Positions 28,135 through 38,892 are shown, numbered from the stretch's first letter. The stretch: DNA of 64,000 nucleotides from Pseudoalteromonas sp. Z1A8 (GCF_011378855.1 NZ_WTLB01000001.1:124001-188000); one strand, 5' to 3'. Notes: a model not told the origin generated them from the letters alone. Numbers and translations are program-made.

Positions 28135-28608
28135 TTACTCAGCAGATTCTTCTGGACGGTGCTGCTTTTGAACACCAGTTAAAAACAAGCGTAGTATTTG
28201 ATCGTTACAAACACGGTAATGTTTGTTGTCTACTTTACGAGAAAATGCGCTTAACTCATGTTTACTTAAATCAAAATCAACAAGTGCCAGTGTTGCAATA
28301 ACATCTTCTGCTTTCATGTTTAAAGCAATACGCAGCTTCATGAAGATAATATTGTTATTTAGCTTTTTCTCAGGCTCTGGTTGCTCACCTTCGCGTTTGC
28401 CACGTTGGGTGTTAATAAACCCATTTAAAAAGCTAGCAAACTCAGTATCACTTATTGGGGTAAAAGCCTCTTCACCTTCTTTAGTTAACCATGCAATTAC
28501 TTGCTCTTTGGTAACAGTATGCTCTGCTGATGCAAAAACATTGACCATAGCAGTATCAGTTAAGTTAAAAGTGTAGCGAATGCGGCGTAAAATATCGTTA
28601 TTAGTCAA
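28135..28608 (-). CDS. DUF1456 protein, YehS-like
   Basis: A 157-residue protein composed of two tandem DUF1456 helical repeats: the first opens with TNNDILRRIRYTFN, the second with NNIIFMKLRIALNMKAEDV, as in E. coli YehS (156 residues). The first repeat ends in FLNGFINTQRGKREGE and the second in DQILRLFLTGVQ. No enzymatic motif is present and the function is unknown. I start it at the TTG at 28608 because the YehS N-terminus aligns there and a GGGA lies upstream; the open frame runs nine codons further to another TTG. It is monocistronic. Confidence 0.83.
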   Translation of the reverse strand: MTNNDILRRIRYTFNLTDTAMVNVFASAEHTVTKEQVIAWLTKEGEEAFTPISDTEFASFLNGFINTQRGKREGEQPEPEKKLNNNIIFMKLRIALNMKAEDVIATLALVDFDLSKHELSAFSRKVDNKHYRVCNDQILRLFLTGVQKQHRPEESAE

Positions 28609-28725
28609 AGTAAATCCCAAAGTGAGGTATAGCAACCAAGCAGTTATTGCTTAATTTTAAATAAGCACCTAGTTTAACAGGTTTACTAATACCACCCTAT
28701 TAATTTTTATTTAAGCTTCTTATAC

Positions 28726-29970
28726 CTAATTACCTAGCACCTTGGCAGGATCTACGCGCGTTGCTTGCCATGCAGGATAAATAGTGGCAAGTATCGCAAG
28801 CACAAACGTAACAATCACTGTAATACCAATGTCTTCAAGTGCTAATTTACTTGGTAAAAACTCTATAAAATAAACACCTTCAAGCGGGTTAGCACCAAAT
28901 AATTGGCTTATCCAGGTAAATAGCTCGCTTATGTTAAGCGCCAATACCACTCCAATTAATGTCCCGAGCGCGACACCTACAAATGCTTGCATTAAGCCCT
29001 GCATTACAAAGGTGGCTAAAATAGTGCTGTCTTTTGCGCCCATGGTTTTTAAAATAGCAATATTGCCTTGTTTTTCGCGCACTTCCATCACCAAAGACGA
29101 CACAATATTAAAACTAGCTACCGCAATAATTAAAAACACCACAATATAAACAATAGTACGTACCATTTGAATATCTTGATAAAGGCTGCCTTGCGTTCTA
29201 AACCAGCTAGAAATATACACATAGTCATCAATAGTTTGGCCCACTTTTAGCGCTATTTGATGCGCCGAAAATACATCATCAACACTTAATCGTAGCCCTG
29301 TTACTTGGGTTTCGTCGTAACCTAATGCTTGCTGCGCTTTATTAAGATGAATAAACGCAGCGGTACTATCAATTGGGCCGCCCATTTCTATGATACCCGC
29401 AAGGTTAAGTGTTACGCGTTTAGGTGCTAATAATGACTTACCTTTTTGGCTTATTTGGGGAATAAGCAACGTAATATTATCGCCGACTTTGGCATCTAAC
29501 TGTTTTACTATTTGCTTGCCTAAAATGACGTCATCAAGGCCTAACTGGCTCACTAATTTACCGCTAGTAAACTGGTTTACTGCCGATACATTACTCTCGA
29601 GCGATGGCTCTACACCACGAATTTCAACCGCTTTTAACTGGCTTTTATATTGCGCCATACCATTGACAGCAATAAATGGCGCAGCCCCTGTTACATGCGG
29701 TTGTGTTTGTAAGTCCTCAACTTTTTGCGACCAATTTGCAATAGGCCTACTTGGTGCTACATATTCAACCTGCGGCACAACGCTTAGTAAACGGTGTACT
29801 AACTGCTGCTCAAAGCCATTAATTACCGACAGCGCCACTATTAAAACCGCGACCCCTAATAAAATACCAATGGTTGACGCTTTAGCGATAAAACTAACAA
29901 AGCCGTTTTTTTCGTCTTTATGGCCTGAGTAAGCTCTAAAGCGTTTACTTAAAAATGCACTAAGCAACAT
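28726..29970 (-). CDS. lolE: Lipoprotein-releasing ABC permease LolE
   Basis: A 414-residue inner-membrane subunit of LolCDE, which extracts outer-membrane lipoproteins and hands them to LolA. One N-terminal helix (about residues 25-48), a large periplasmic domain and three C-terminal helices (FtsX-like: EKQGNIAILKTMGAKDSTI, TIYPAWQATRVDPAKVL) give the standard topology. Its start overlaps lolD by 11 nt and it is the third gene of lolC-lolD-lolE. Assignment as LolE rather than LolC rests on gene order and the N-terminus (LSAFLSKRFRAYSG). Confidence 0.9.
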   Translation of the reverse strand: MLLSAFLSKRFRAYSGHKDEKNGFVSFIAKASTIGILLGVAVLIVALSVINGFEQQLVHRLLSVVPQVEYVAPSRPIANWSQKVEDLQTQPHVTGAAPFIAVNGMAQYKSQLKAVEIRGVEPSLESNVSAVNQFTSGKLVSQLGLDDVILGKQIVKQLDAKVGDNITLLIPQISQKGKSLLAPKRVTLNLAGIIEMGGPIDSTAAFIHLNKAQQALGYDETQVTGLRLSVDDVFSAHQIALKVGQTIDDYVYISSWFRTQGSLYQDIQMVRTIVYIVVFLIIAVASFNIVSSLVMEVREKQGNIAILKTMGAKDSTILATFVMQGLMQAFVGVALGTLIGVVLALNISELFTWISQLFGANPLEGVYFIEFLPSKLALEDIGITVIVTFVLAILATIYPAWQATRVDPAKVLGN

Positions 29971-30658
29971 GCTGCGACTCTTTAATAGCTAGTTTTCCAT
30001 CATCTAAATACGCTATTTTACCCAGCTTATCGGCAAGCTCTAAATCGTGTGTAACCACTACAAAACTCGTGTTTAAACTTTGGTTTAGCTCGTTAATTAA
30101 ATCGTAAATTTTAATCGCATTTTGTTTATCTAAATTACCGGTTGGCTCATCAGCAAGCACAAGCGCAGGTTTAGTAACCAGTGCGCGGGCAATTGCCACG
30201 CGTTGGCGTTCTCCACCAGAAAGTGCAGACGGTTTATGCGAGCTGCGATGTGCAAGGCCTACTTTTTCGAGTATATCGAGCGCTTGTACTTTGGCCTCTT
30301 TTGCACTTAAACCTTTAATTAATAATGGCATAGCTACGTTTTCTACCGCGCTAAACTCCATTAATAAATGATGAAATTGATAGATAAACCCTAAGTTTTG
30401 GTTTCTAAATGCGGCTTGCTCTGTTCGCGAAAGCTTGGCAACTTCTTGGTTTTTGATTTTAGCGCTACCCGAACTTGCGGTATCTAATGTACCAAGTATA
30501 TGTAAAAGCGTACTTTTACCAGAGCCTGAGCTACCCACAATCGCGAGCATTTCGCCTTGCTGCAAAGCTAAATCAACGCCTTTTAATACTTCAACTTGGT
30601 TGTTGCCGTCTTGATAAATTTTACTTAAATTTTCACAACTAATAACTAAATCATTCAT
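29960..30658 (-). CDS. lolD: Lipoprotein-releasing ABC ATPase LolD
   Basis: A 232-residue ATPase that powers LolCDE on the cytoplasmic face. Walker A GSSGSGKST, signature LSGGERQR, Walker B LVLADEPTGNLD and the switch His in VVVTHDLELA are all intact, with the Q-loop at QNLGFIYQFHHLL. The segment FIYQFHHLLMEFSAVEN is characteristic of LolD. It overlaps lolC by 8 nt and lolE by 11 nt, showing tight coupling of the three subunits. Confidence 0.96.
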   Translation of the reverse strand: MNDLVISCENLSKIYQDGNNQVEVLKGVDLALQQGEMLAIVGSSGSGKSTLLHILGTLDTASSGSAKIKNQEVAKLSRTEQAAFRNQNLGFIYQFHHLLMEFSAVENVAMPLLIKGLSAKEAKVQALDILEKVGLAHRSSHKPSALSGGERQRVAIARALVTKPALVLADEPTGNLDKQNAIKIYDLINELNQSLNTSFVVVTHDLELADKLGKIAYLDDGKLAIKESQHVA

Positions 30659-31868
30659 AACGTAATACCTCTGCTGGTTTTACTTTTGCGGCTTTACGCG
30701 CAGGATATAAGGTAGCTAAAAAGCTCATAGCAATACTGGCAAACGCTATTATTACTAAACTCAAAATATCAAATTTTACCGGAAGCTCTATACCTGCAAG
30801 TAAGTTTAAACCTACTAATGCCAGTAACTCATTTATATACAAACTAAATATAACACCTAAAAACGCACCTATTGCAGTACCAATTACACCGTTATATAAG
30901 CCTTGTACCATAAATACTTTTTGTACTTGGGAAGGCGTTAAACCTAACGTTTGTAGTATGGCTACCTCACCTTGTTTTTCACTCACCATCATGGTTAAAG
31001 CCGATACAATATTAAACACAGCCACCAATACAATAAGCGCAAGCAACATCGACATAATGCGCTTTTCCATAGCAACGGCTGCAAATAAAGTCCCTTGGGT
31101 ACTGCGCCAATCACTATAATTATGATCATTTAAAATAAGCTGGCTGGCTTCAATAAATTCATCTAGCTCGAACGGTTCGTGCAACGAGATACTTAAATTA
31201 GGGGCGGTGTTTTTATCAAGCTTAAGCACGCGTTGCAGCGAAGCGCCGCTGGTAAACGCAAGTGCCATATCGATTTCAGAGCCGGTTTCGTATATTGCGG
31301 CAACTTTAAATAAACGCTGGCTAGGTACTCGCCCAAGTGGCGTATAAGTTGAAGCGTTAGGCATAATAACGCGCAGCTTATCACCCACGCTAACGCCTAA
31401 TTTACGGCTCAAATAACGGCTTATTGCAATGCTGTAGTTTTTGTTAAGTACGGTTTTCCAATCGCCTTGCACTATTTTGTCGGTTATTTTATATAAAGAG
31501 CCGTTATCGTCGTAAAGGCCTTGCAGTAAAACGCCATGTAAATCTTTATTAGTTTGTAAAATAGCTTCGCCGTGGCGGTATAAGCTTACATGGTCAACAT
31601 AGGGAGATTGTTCGAGGTCGGTTTTTAGGGTATTCATTTGTGTAGCGGTATGTGCTTCCGCTTTTATTTCAACATGAGGAATAAGCCCTAGCATGTTCGT
31701 TTTTAAGCTATTTTCAAAGCCATTCATTACACTGCTGACCGTAAATAAAGCCATTAAACCAATAGCGATACCGGCAATAGAAAAAAACGATATAAACGAT
31801 ATAAACGCATTTCCCTTAGAGGAGCGACTATATCTAAGCCCTATAAATAAGCTAACCGGTTGAAACAT
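30651..31868 (-). CDS. lolC: Lipoprotein-releasing ABC permease LolC
   Basis: A 405-residue permease that starts MFQPVSLFIGLRYSRSS, aligning with E. coli LolC. It has an N-terminal helix (about residues 25-48), a periplasmic domain of about 200 residues containing SASTYTPLGRVPSQRLFKV-like LolC motifs (here NASTYTPLGRVPSQRLFKV), and three C-terminal helices with MVSEKQGEVAILQTLGLTPS. In E. coli the periplasmic hook of LolC recruits LolA; the corresponding loop is present but I did not assign residues. The frame extends 15 codons upstream, but homology supports the ATG at 31868. First gene of the operon. Confidence 0.92.
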   Translation of the reverse strand: MFQPVSLFIGLRYSRSSKGNAFISFISFFSIAGIAIGLMALFTVSSVMNGFENSLKTNMLGLIPHVEIKAEAHTATQMNTLKTDLEQSPYVDHVSLYRHGEAILQTNKDLHGVLLQGLYDDNGSLYKITDKIVQGDWKTVLNKNYSIAISRYLSRKLGVSVGDKLRVIMPNASTYTPLGRVPSQRLFKVAAIYETGSEIDMALAFTSGASLQRVLKLDKNTAPNLSISLHEPFELDEFIEASQLILNDHNYSDWRSTQGTLFAAVAMEKRIMSMLLALIVLVAVFNIVSALTMMVSEKQGEVAILQTLGLTPSQVQKVFMVQGLYNGVIGTAIGAFLGVIFSLYINELLALVGLNLLAGIELPVKFDILSLVIIAFASIAMSFLATLYPARKAAKVKPAEVLRYE

Positions 31869-32015
31869 ATTATTTTTAACACTTATCCTAAAAGTATTGA
31901 GCAATAGTAGCACGAAAAAAGTGCCTTTGGGTATGACGTAAAATGTAAGAAATAATTTAAAAATCTGATACTTGGCTATATTTAAAGCAATATGTATTTA
32001 ACCATTAACTCGCGG

Positions 32016-32888
32016 TTAAGCTTTAAGTCCTGCGACTAAATAATCGAGTAATACGCGTACATTAGTGGCCACAAACTGCCTTGGTGGATACACGCCCCAT
32101 ACACCCTCTTGCTGTGGTTGATAAGCAGTTAGAATAGGGACTAATTCTCCAGAGGAAATTTCGTTGCCAATGTAGTAGTCGGGTAACTGTACAATACCGA
32201 GCCCCTTTTTTGCGCCATCTACCAGTGCCCAACCGCTGTTACACTGCAAACGGCCCGCAATTTTAATGTGTTTATCGCGCCCATTTTCGTTTACGCGCCA
32301 ATAACTACTATTACCAACCAAACATTGATGATTATTTAATTCACCTAAAGTATGTGGCTCGCCAAAACGCCTTAAATATTCAGGCGCAGCACACATAATA
32401 AAGCGCCTTGCACTTAACCTGCGTGCTTTTAAGCTTGAATCTTTTAAATGCCCTAACCTTATTGCTAAATCAAAGCCGCCTTCTAGCAAGTTTTCTTGCT
32501 CGTTGCTTAATGTGGCAACAACTTCTACCTCAGGATGGTCATACATAAAGTTATTCACTAAAGGCATTATGAACGTTTCCCCGTACATAACCGGAGCCGT
32601 GAGTTTAATTTTACCTTTTGGTGTAGTTTGGTGCGTGGCAAGACCTTGCGTTGCTTCATCCATTGCATACTGTAAGTGCTTTATTTGATGTAAATACGCT
32701 TCACCCTCTTTAGTCAAAACGACTTTACGAGTTGTACGGGTTAAAAGTTGAGTATTTAAACGTTGCTCAAGCGCTGTTACATGTCGGCTAATATGCGCAA
32801 CCGACAGCCCAAGCGTTTTAGCCGCTGCGGTAAAACTGCCCTCTTCACCTACCGCTATAAACTCATCTATCCCATCCCAACGCGCCAT
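32016..32888 (-). CDS. LysR-family transcriptional regulator beside frmAB
   Basis: A 290-residue regulator with an N-terminal helix-turn-helix (GIDEFIAVGEEGSFTAAAK, LGLSVAHISRHVTALEQRL) and a periplasmic-binding-like effector domain (about residues 90-290). The start is set at MARWDGIDEF, the usual length; the frame continues 27 codons upstream into the shared promoter. It is divergent from frmA, 129 nt away. This arrangement is common in marine gammaproteobacteria and suggests it controls the formaldehyde-detoxification genes, though no operator was identified and the inducer is not known. Confidence 0.92.
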   Translation of the reverse strand: MARWDGIDEFIAVGEEGSFTAAAKTLGLSVAHISRHVTALEQRLNTQLLTRTTRKVVLTKEGEAYLHQIKHLQYAMDEATQGLATHQTTPKGKIKLTAPVMYGETFIMPLVNNFMYDHPEVEVVATLSNEQENLLEGGFDLAIRLGHLKDSSLKARRLSARRFIMCAAPEYLRRFGEPHTLGELNNHQCLVGNSSYWRVNENGRDKHIKIAGRLQCNSGWALVDGAKKGLGIVQLPDYYIGNEISSGELVPILTAYQPQQEGVWGVYPPRQFVATNVRVLLDYLVAGLKA

Positions 32889-32918
32889 TATTACCATACT
32901 GTAAAAGTGTTTTAATAA

Positions 32919-34139
<1,221 letters not shown>

Positions 34140-34220
34140 TAACTGCTAAGCACGTTTAATAATAAGCCGTAATACTTTTAAGTAGACGGCTTTTAAGTTT
34201 ACGGCTTTTAAGGATTAAGT

Positions 34221-35063
34221 ATGTTAGAAAATATCTCAAGTGTAAAAGTGTCTGGCGGTTGGCATAAACAATATACTCACGCTGCAACAAGTACACATTG
34301 CACTATGCGCTTTGCCGTATTTTTACCGCCTGGTGCAAGTGAGGCAAACAAAGTACCGGTGCTTTATTGGTTATCAGGTTTAACCTGTACAGACGAAAAT
34401 TTTATGCAAAAAGCCGGTGCATTTAAAAAAGCAGCTGAGCTGGGTATTGCTATTGTAGCGCCTGACACTAGCCCGCGCGGCGAAAACGTCCCCAATGAAG
34501 ACAGCTACGATTTTGCACAAGGTGCTGGCTTTTACGTGAATGCAACGCAAGCTCCTTACAACACCCATTTTAATATGTACGATTATGTTGTTAGTGAGTT
34601 ACCGGCTCTTATTGAACAACACTTTCCCGTCACAAGCACAAAGGCAATTAGTGGACATTCAATGGGCGGGCACGGTGCATTAATGGTCGCGCTTAAAAAT
34701 CCTAAAGCATACGTTAGTGCATCTGCGTTTAGCCCTATCGTTAACCCAATAAACTGTCCGTGGGGCGAAAAAGCATTTACGGGATATTTGGGCAGTGATA
34801 AATCGCTTTGGGCACAGTACGACACGTGCGAGCTTATGAAAAAAGCCAAACAAACTGATTACTTACCGATGCTGACTACTCAAGGCGATGCTGATGGGTT
34901 TTTAGAGGAGCAACTTAAACCACAAAACTTAGTGGCTGTTGCTAACGAAAAGAGCTACCCGCTAACACTAGAGATGCAAGAAGGTTACGATCATAGTTAC
35001 TTTTTTATAAGTAGTTTTATTGACCAACACTTATTATTTCATCATCAGTTTTTAACTGCTTAG
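34221..35063 (+). CDS. frmB: S-formylglutathione hydrolase
   Basis: A 280-residue esterase-D-family hydrolase releasing formate and glutathione from S-formylglutathione, the step after FrmA. The nucleophile elbow SGHSMGGHGA places the catalytic Ser at 147; YWLSGLTCTDENFMQKAG and PDTSPRG near the N-terminus and the ending EGYDHSYFFISSFI with the catalytic His are typical. The length agrees with E. coli FrmB. Its last 47 bp overlap, on the opposite strand, the 3' end of a lipoprotein gene. Confidence 0.96.
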   Translation: MLENISSVKVSGGWHKQYTHAATSTHCTMRFAVFLPPGASEANKVPVLYWLSGLTCTDENFMQKAGAFKKAAELGIAIVAPDTSPRGENVPNEDSYDFAQGAGFYVNATQAPYNTHFNMYDYVVSELPALIEQHFPVTSTKAISGHSMGGHGALMVALKNPKAYVSASAFSPIVNPINCPWGEKAFTGYLGSDKSLWAQYDTCELMKKAKQTDYLPMLTTQGDADGFLEEQLKPQNLVAVANEKSYPLTLEMQEGYDHSYFFISSFIDQHLLFHHQFLTA

Positions 35064-35397
35064 TGTGAGATTCGTTAGTGTGTAGAGATGACTTTTCTAC
35101 CTCTACACACTCTTTTAGACTTTTAGTGACCTGCCTACATACTTGCGTTGTAGTGCTTTCCCCCTTCACTAGGCTAACAAGAGCCGAATCTATTTTTAAT
35201 CCCATATCAGTAAAGTTAAATCCGTTTTTATCTGTAGGTACTGGATCTAGTGGGTTTTTATAAGGCTCTGAACGAGCAAGACTATTATTATATTTATTAT
35301 CACGCGCATTTGACTGTGCTTGGCCGTCAATAATAGCGCCGGCAACTGTGCAGCCACTTAGGTAAATAACACATAAAAATAAAGTTAGCGTTTTCAT
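35017..35397 (-). CDS. Small lipoprotein of unknown function
   Basis: A 126-residue predicted lipoprotein: the signal peptide MKTLTLFLCVIYLSGC ends in a lipobox LSGC, so the mature protein starts at Cys16. The rest is hydrophilic, rich in Asn, Lys and Thr, with two further Cys (QVCRQ and KECVE), which could form a disulfide in the periplasm. No domain is recognised. The C-terminal 15 codons overlap convergently with the end of frmB, an unusual arrangement. The residue after Cys is Thr, consistent with outer-membrane sorting by the +2 rule. It appears monocistronic. Confidence 0.68.
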   Translation of the reverse strand: MKTLTLFLCVIYLSGCTVAGAIIDGQAQSNARDNKYNNSLARSEPYKNPLDPVPTDKNGFNFTDMGLKIDSALVSLVKGESTTTQVCRQVTKSLKECVEVEKSSLHTNESHTKQLKTDDEIISVGQ

Positions 35398-35473
35398 GAT
35401 TCATCCTGTTCAAAAACATTACCTATATTATATACAACTTTAAAAGTAGCATTGTAAAAATATGTAAGCATGA

Positions 35474-36988
35474 TTACTTAAACTCATTTATAAACTCTTT
35501 TGTAAAACCCACCAGCTGAAAAATAAAAATAACTAAAAATGGCAAAGCGCCAATAATCGCAACACTTCTGTTTAACGGTTCGTTATTTTGCACTAACAAA
35601 ACAAACGCACATAAACCTAACGCAAACGACCAAGCATATAAGCTCCATGTTTGATCTTCACTTGCACCACTTAATTGGCGAATTACCAAAACAGCAGAGT
35701 CTGCTGAAGTTGCTACAAAAATAAGTAACAGTAATAAGCTTGACCAAATTAATAAACCACCTTGCCACCCTAGCTGCTCAAAAAATACAAATAGCCCTTG
35801 TGTATAATCGGCTTTAATAGCCGCTAAAATACCTGCATTATGCGTTTGATCCCACGCAATCGCAGAGCCCGAAAACACACTAAACCAAATAATGGTCACA
35901 AGGGTTGGTACAAATACAACACCAACAATATATTGCCAAACTGGGCGCCCTTGGCTTATTTTAGCTAAAAACACACCAACAAACGGACCCCAAGCTAACC
36001 ACCAAAAATAGTAATTGTATGTCCAACCTGTTGCCCATGCGGGGTCATTAAGTACACTTTCAAACTGCCATGTACCTGTGGTTATGAGCTGAATATAATC
36101 CCATGTACCGCCTATTGCTATGTCTATAATTGGCTTTATAGGCACAAAAATTAATAGCCATACTATAAGTGCAAATGCTAAAAACACATTAAATTTACTA
36201 AGAGTTTGAATTCCTTTTTTAAGCCCCAACTTTGCAGAAATAGTATAAAGCAGCGCAATTAAACAAATTATAATAAGCCCCGAACATAAAGCCGATTCAA
36301 CCCCTAGCTCAAGCTCGAGCCCTTTACGCAGTAATAAAGTTGAATTAGCAATTGTGCCCACGACACCAAAAAATATTGCAAGTATGGCAATTAATTTAAT
36401 GTTAAAGCTCAGCTGTAACTGCCAAGCCCGATTAATAACGCTTTTAGTTGCACTGATCACAGGAGCGCTAATATCGCCCGCTGTACCACTATTGCGAGTA
36501 AGCCCACCTAATACCAAGCCAAATACTGCATAGAGCGCCCATGCATGCGCGCCCCAATTAACTAGTGTAAGTGCCAAACCACTTGTTTGATTGTTAGGAT
36601 ACAAGCTTTGCTTTAAAGGCGAGTTAACCGTGTGTAGTGCAGGCTCTGCTACTCCCCAAAATATAAGTCCTGAGCCCATTCCTGCTGCAAACAACATAGA
36701 AAGCCAACCAAAGGTACTAAACTCAACAAGTGCTTGCGCTCCTCCTATTTTTCGTTGCCCTAATGGGCTTATAGCAATAGCTATCACAGAAAAAAGTAAC
36801 AAGTTTACCAATATAAAAAATGGCGACCCTAAATAACCTAAAATTTTATTAATAGCGGGTTGTAAGTGCTCTGTGAGTAATTCAGGAAATAAAAAAGCAA
36901 TAACAGATAACCCAACGCAAAATAGTAAGGCTGTTTTTTCAAGCTTAGTGGGTGTGCTTAATGTTTGATTTAAAGGCAAGAGATTCAC
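35474..36988 (-). CDS. BCCT-family transporter (betaine/choline/carnitine type)
   Basis: A 504-residue carrier with about twelve transmembrane helices. The family signature GMGSGLIFWGVAEPALH and the aromatic stretch WTYNYYFWWLAWGPFVGVFL are present. The glycine-rich unwound helix that binds quaternary amines reads GMGSG, a form found in Na+-coupled betaine carriers, though coupling was not tested against other residues. The C-terminus is short, lacking the long osmosensing tail of BetP. Uptake of glycine betaine or a related compatible solute fits a marine lifestyle. It is monocistronic. Confidence 0.92.
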   Translation of the reverse strand: MNLLPLNQTLSTPTKLEKTALLFCVGLSVIAFLFPELLTEHLQPAINKILGYLGSPFFILVNLLLFSVIAIAISPLGQRKIGGAQALVEFSTFGWLSMLFAAGMGSGLIFWGVAEPALHTVNSPLKQSLYPNNQTSGLALTLVNWGAHAWALYAVFGLVLGGLTRNSGTAGDISAPVISATKSVINRAWQLQLSFNIKLIAILAIFFGVVGTIANSTLLLRKGLELELGVESALCSGLIIICLIALLYTISAKLGLKKGIQTLSKFNVFLAFALIVWLLIFVPIKPIIDIAIGGTWDYIQLITTGTWQFESVLNDPAWATGWTYNYYFWWLAWGPFVGVFLAKISQGRPVWQYIVGVVFVPTLVTIIWFSVFSGSAIAWDQTHNAGILAAIKADYTQGLFVFFEQLGWQGGLLIWSSLLLLLIFVATSADSAVLVIRQLSGASEDQTWSLYAWSFALGLCAFVLLVQNNEPLNRSVAIIGALPFLVIFIFQLVGFTKEFINEFK

Positions 36989-37201
36989 ATAGGTGTCTTT
37001 TAGTCTGGATAAAAGAATACGGGGCTTTAAAACTCAGATCAAATTAACTATTGCGTAAAATAGTAATAAAAACATGTAAAAGTTTCCTCAATAATTCTTG
37101 TTAAATATAGGTATTAACAATAAACCATTGATTACTAGTCATTTATTCCATGGCTTGCTGTTTGCTTATTATTAACAAAGTTAACCAGCACAGGCTCAAT
37201 A

Positions 37202-37618
37202 ATGGAAATTGATTTACAGTGGAATGAAATCATTGATAACTTAATACACTTAGGTATTGCATACCTACTTGCACTACCCATGGCATACGACAGAGAGCGT
37301 AGTAATGATGGCGCAGGCCTTCGTACCTTTCCTCTTGTTGCTGTTGCATCGTGTGGGTATGCATTAATTGCTATGTCGGTTTTAGATGGCGCAGAAGCTC
37401 AATCAAAAATGTTGCAAGGCATCATTACTGGTATTGGTTTTATTGGCGGTGGCGCAATTTTGAAAAATAATAAATCAACCTCCGGCACAGCAACCGCAGC
37501 AAGTATTTGGAATATGGGTTTAATTGGTATAGCCGTAGCGTACAGCCGCTACGAAATAGCCATTTTACTTGCCATTATTAACTTTATAACGCTTAGGTAT
37601 GTAAAAAAGTTTAAGTAA
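37202..37618 (+). CDS. MgtC/SapB-family membrane protein (short form)
   Basis: A 138-residue protein with four predicted membrane helices carrying the MgtC core: AYDRERSNDGAGLRTFPLVA, MLQGIITGIGFIGGGAILK and GTATAASIWNMGLIGIAVA. It lacks the C-terminal ACT-like cytoplasmic domain of Salmonella MgtC. MgtC proteins have been linked to growth in low Mg2+ and to modulation of the F-type ATPase, but short environmental forms are uncharacterised. It stands alone, divergent from the BCCT gene. A second, different MgtC-family gene is at 42045-42557. Confidence 0.88.
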   Translation: MEIDLQWNEIIDNLIHLGIAYLLALPMAYDRERSNDGAGLRTFPLVAVASCGYALIAMSVLDGAEAQSKMLQGIITGIGFIGGGAILKNNKSTSGTATAASIWNMGLIGIAVAYSRYEIAILLAIINFITLRYVKKFK

Positions 37619-37689
37619 CAGTTTTTTTAATAAGTATTGCAGCAAAATTCCAATGCATTGTTTGTATAGCCAAGACTTATTAATGCAAT

Positions 37690-37718
37690 AACTCCCCATA
37701 ATTTATATGTGGGGAGTT
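37690..37718. terminator. Hairpin between convergent MgtC and periplasmic-protein genes
   Basis: AACTCCCCA (37690-37698) pairs with TGGGGAGTT (37710-37718), followed on the plus strand by ACAATTTTT. It probably ends both convergent transcripts. Confidence 0.6.
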
Positions 37719-37725
37719 ACAATTT

Positions 37726-38751
37726 TTATAAAAAGCTTTCACCGCTTTGCTTAAGTGTAATTGTTTGTGCTTGAGCGCTTTTTATTAATAATCCACAACG
37801 CAAATCATTTTTCGAAATAACAATTTTATCAATTGTATTAATGTCATAGTCAACGACTTTGTTTTCGCATCTAAGTTGCACTTTGCTCAGTGGTAATTCT
37901 GATTCTAATTTAACCTCAGACTTCGACATCATAGGCATTACAGCTTGTTCTGAAGCTAAACTAAATTGTTGTTTTATATCGCCAGAACTTTTATAAATGT
38001 CATTAACTTGAGCTAATAACTGTTCCTTATTTTGCTGTGTAAAAGTGATGGATTCAATATTGCCTAACGCATCTATTGCGTCATAGGCACGTAAAAAATC
38101 TTGTTTTGATATAAACCATTGTAATGCATTTTTTATCACACGCTTTTGAATTTGATCTGGTAGGTTACCTCTAAATAAAAACGCTTCATTGATGTGCTGA
38201 TCAAAGCTCTTCCAATCTTGTACAAAATAACTGTGCTGGCTTTTAAGCCACGCAAGCAAAACAATCTCAACCGTATTTTTTGTATGTTCGTTTTCTAATT
38301 CATCGATAAGGGTTTTAGCTTCATCGAATTGTTTGTCATCTATGAGTTTACTTGCTTGCTCGTAATCATTAAAAAAACCACGCGATGCCTTATCATTTGA
38401 AAAAACTGTATGTAAATTTTGCGAGCTCACAGTAATCGTTTTTGCTACAGGTATAGTCTCACCATTTAATTTTGCACTTTTATAATTGAGCTTGGACACG
38501 TAATCCATTACTTCTCTTTGGTATTTTTTTTGCCCAACCGTAGCTACAATTTCTATATCGCTAACCTGTCCATTTTTATCAACCACATAACTGCTTAAGT
38601 TAATTCCCTCTAGTCTTGAGGCACGTGAAGAGGTATTAGTGAGCTGATCGTAGTTTTTATTAATTACTTCTGCAGGAACAAAGTCATCAGCAAAAACAGA
38701 GTATTGAGTAAAAGCAGACGTTAAAGAAAGCGCTAATATGAGTTTTTTCAT
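37726..38751 (-). CDS. Periplasmic protein with TonB-C-like domain and helical repeats
   Basis: A 341-residue exported protein not assigned to a named family. The signal peptide (MKKLILALSLTSAFTQYSVFA) is followed by a segment of about 85 residues resembling a TonB C-terminal domain: FVPAEVINKNYDQL, SSYVVDKNGQVSDIEIVAT and KLNYKSAKLNGETI. Then comes an all-helical stretch (about 110-240) like TPR-type repeats (EQASKLIDDKQFDEAKTLID). A C-terminal beta-rich part contains two Cys (QLRCENK and DLRCGLL) that may pair. It might be a periplasmic adaptor, but no partner gene is adjacent. The start is the second of two close ATGs, with GGAT upstream. Confidence 0.65.
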   Translation of the reverse strand: MKKLILALSLTSAFTQYSVFADDFVPAEVINKNYDQLTNTSSRASRLEGINLSSYVVDKNGQVSDIEIVATVGQKKYQREVMDYVSKLNYKSAKLNGETIPVAKTITVSSQNLHTVFSNDKASRGFFNDYEQASKLIDDKQFDEAKTLIDELENEHTKNTVEIVLLAWLKSQHSYFVQDWKSFDQHINEAFLFRGNLPDQIQKRVIKNALQWFISKQDFLRAYDAIDALGNIESITFTQQNKEQLLAQVNDIYKSSGDIKQQFSLASEQAVMPMMSKSEVKLESELPLSKVQLRCENKVVDYDINTIDKIVISKNDLRCGLLIKSAQAQTITLKQSGESFL

Positions 38752-38892
38752 CGGTTTATCCATCCTAGACAGTGTTTATATAATAGAAACAAATGATCAA
38801 CATAAAAGCAAGTTCAAACATAAAACTGCTTATTTTATGAGCTTTATTTTAGCTAAACAATAACAAGCTCATCGTTTTATATATTTTAGACA

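Noticed and set aside
29390-29932. Plus-strand frame of 180 codons
   Set aside because: It lies wholly antisense to lolE, whose protein is clearly conserved; the antisense translation shows no family features or ribosome-binding site.
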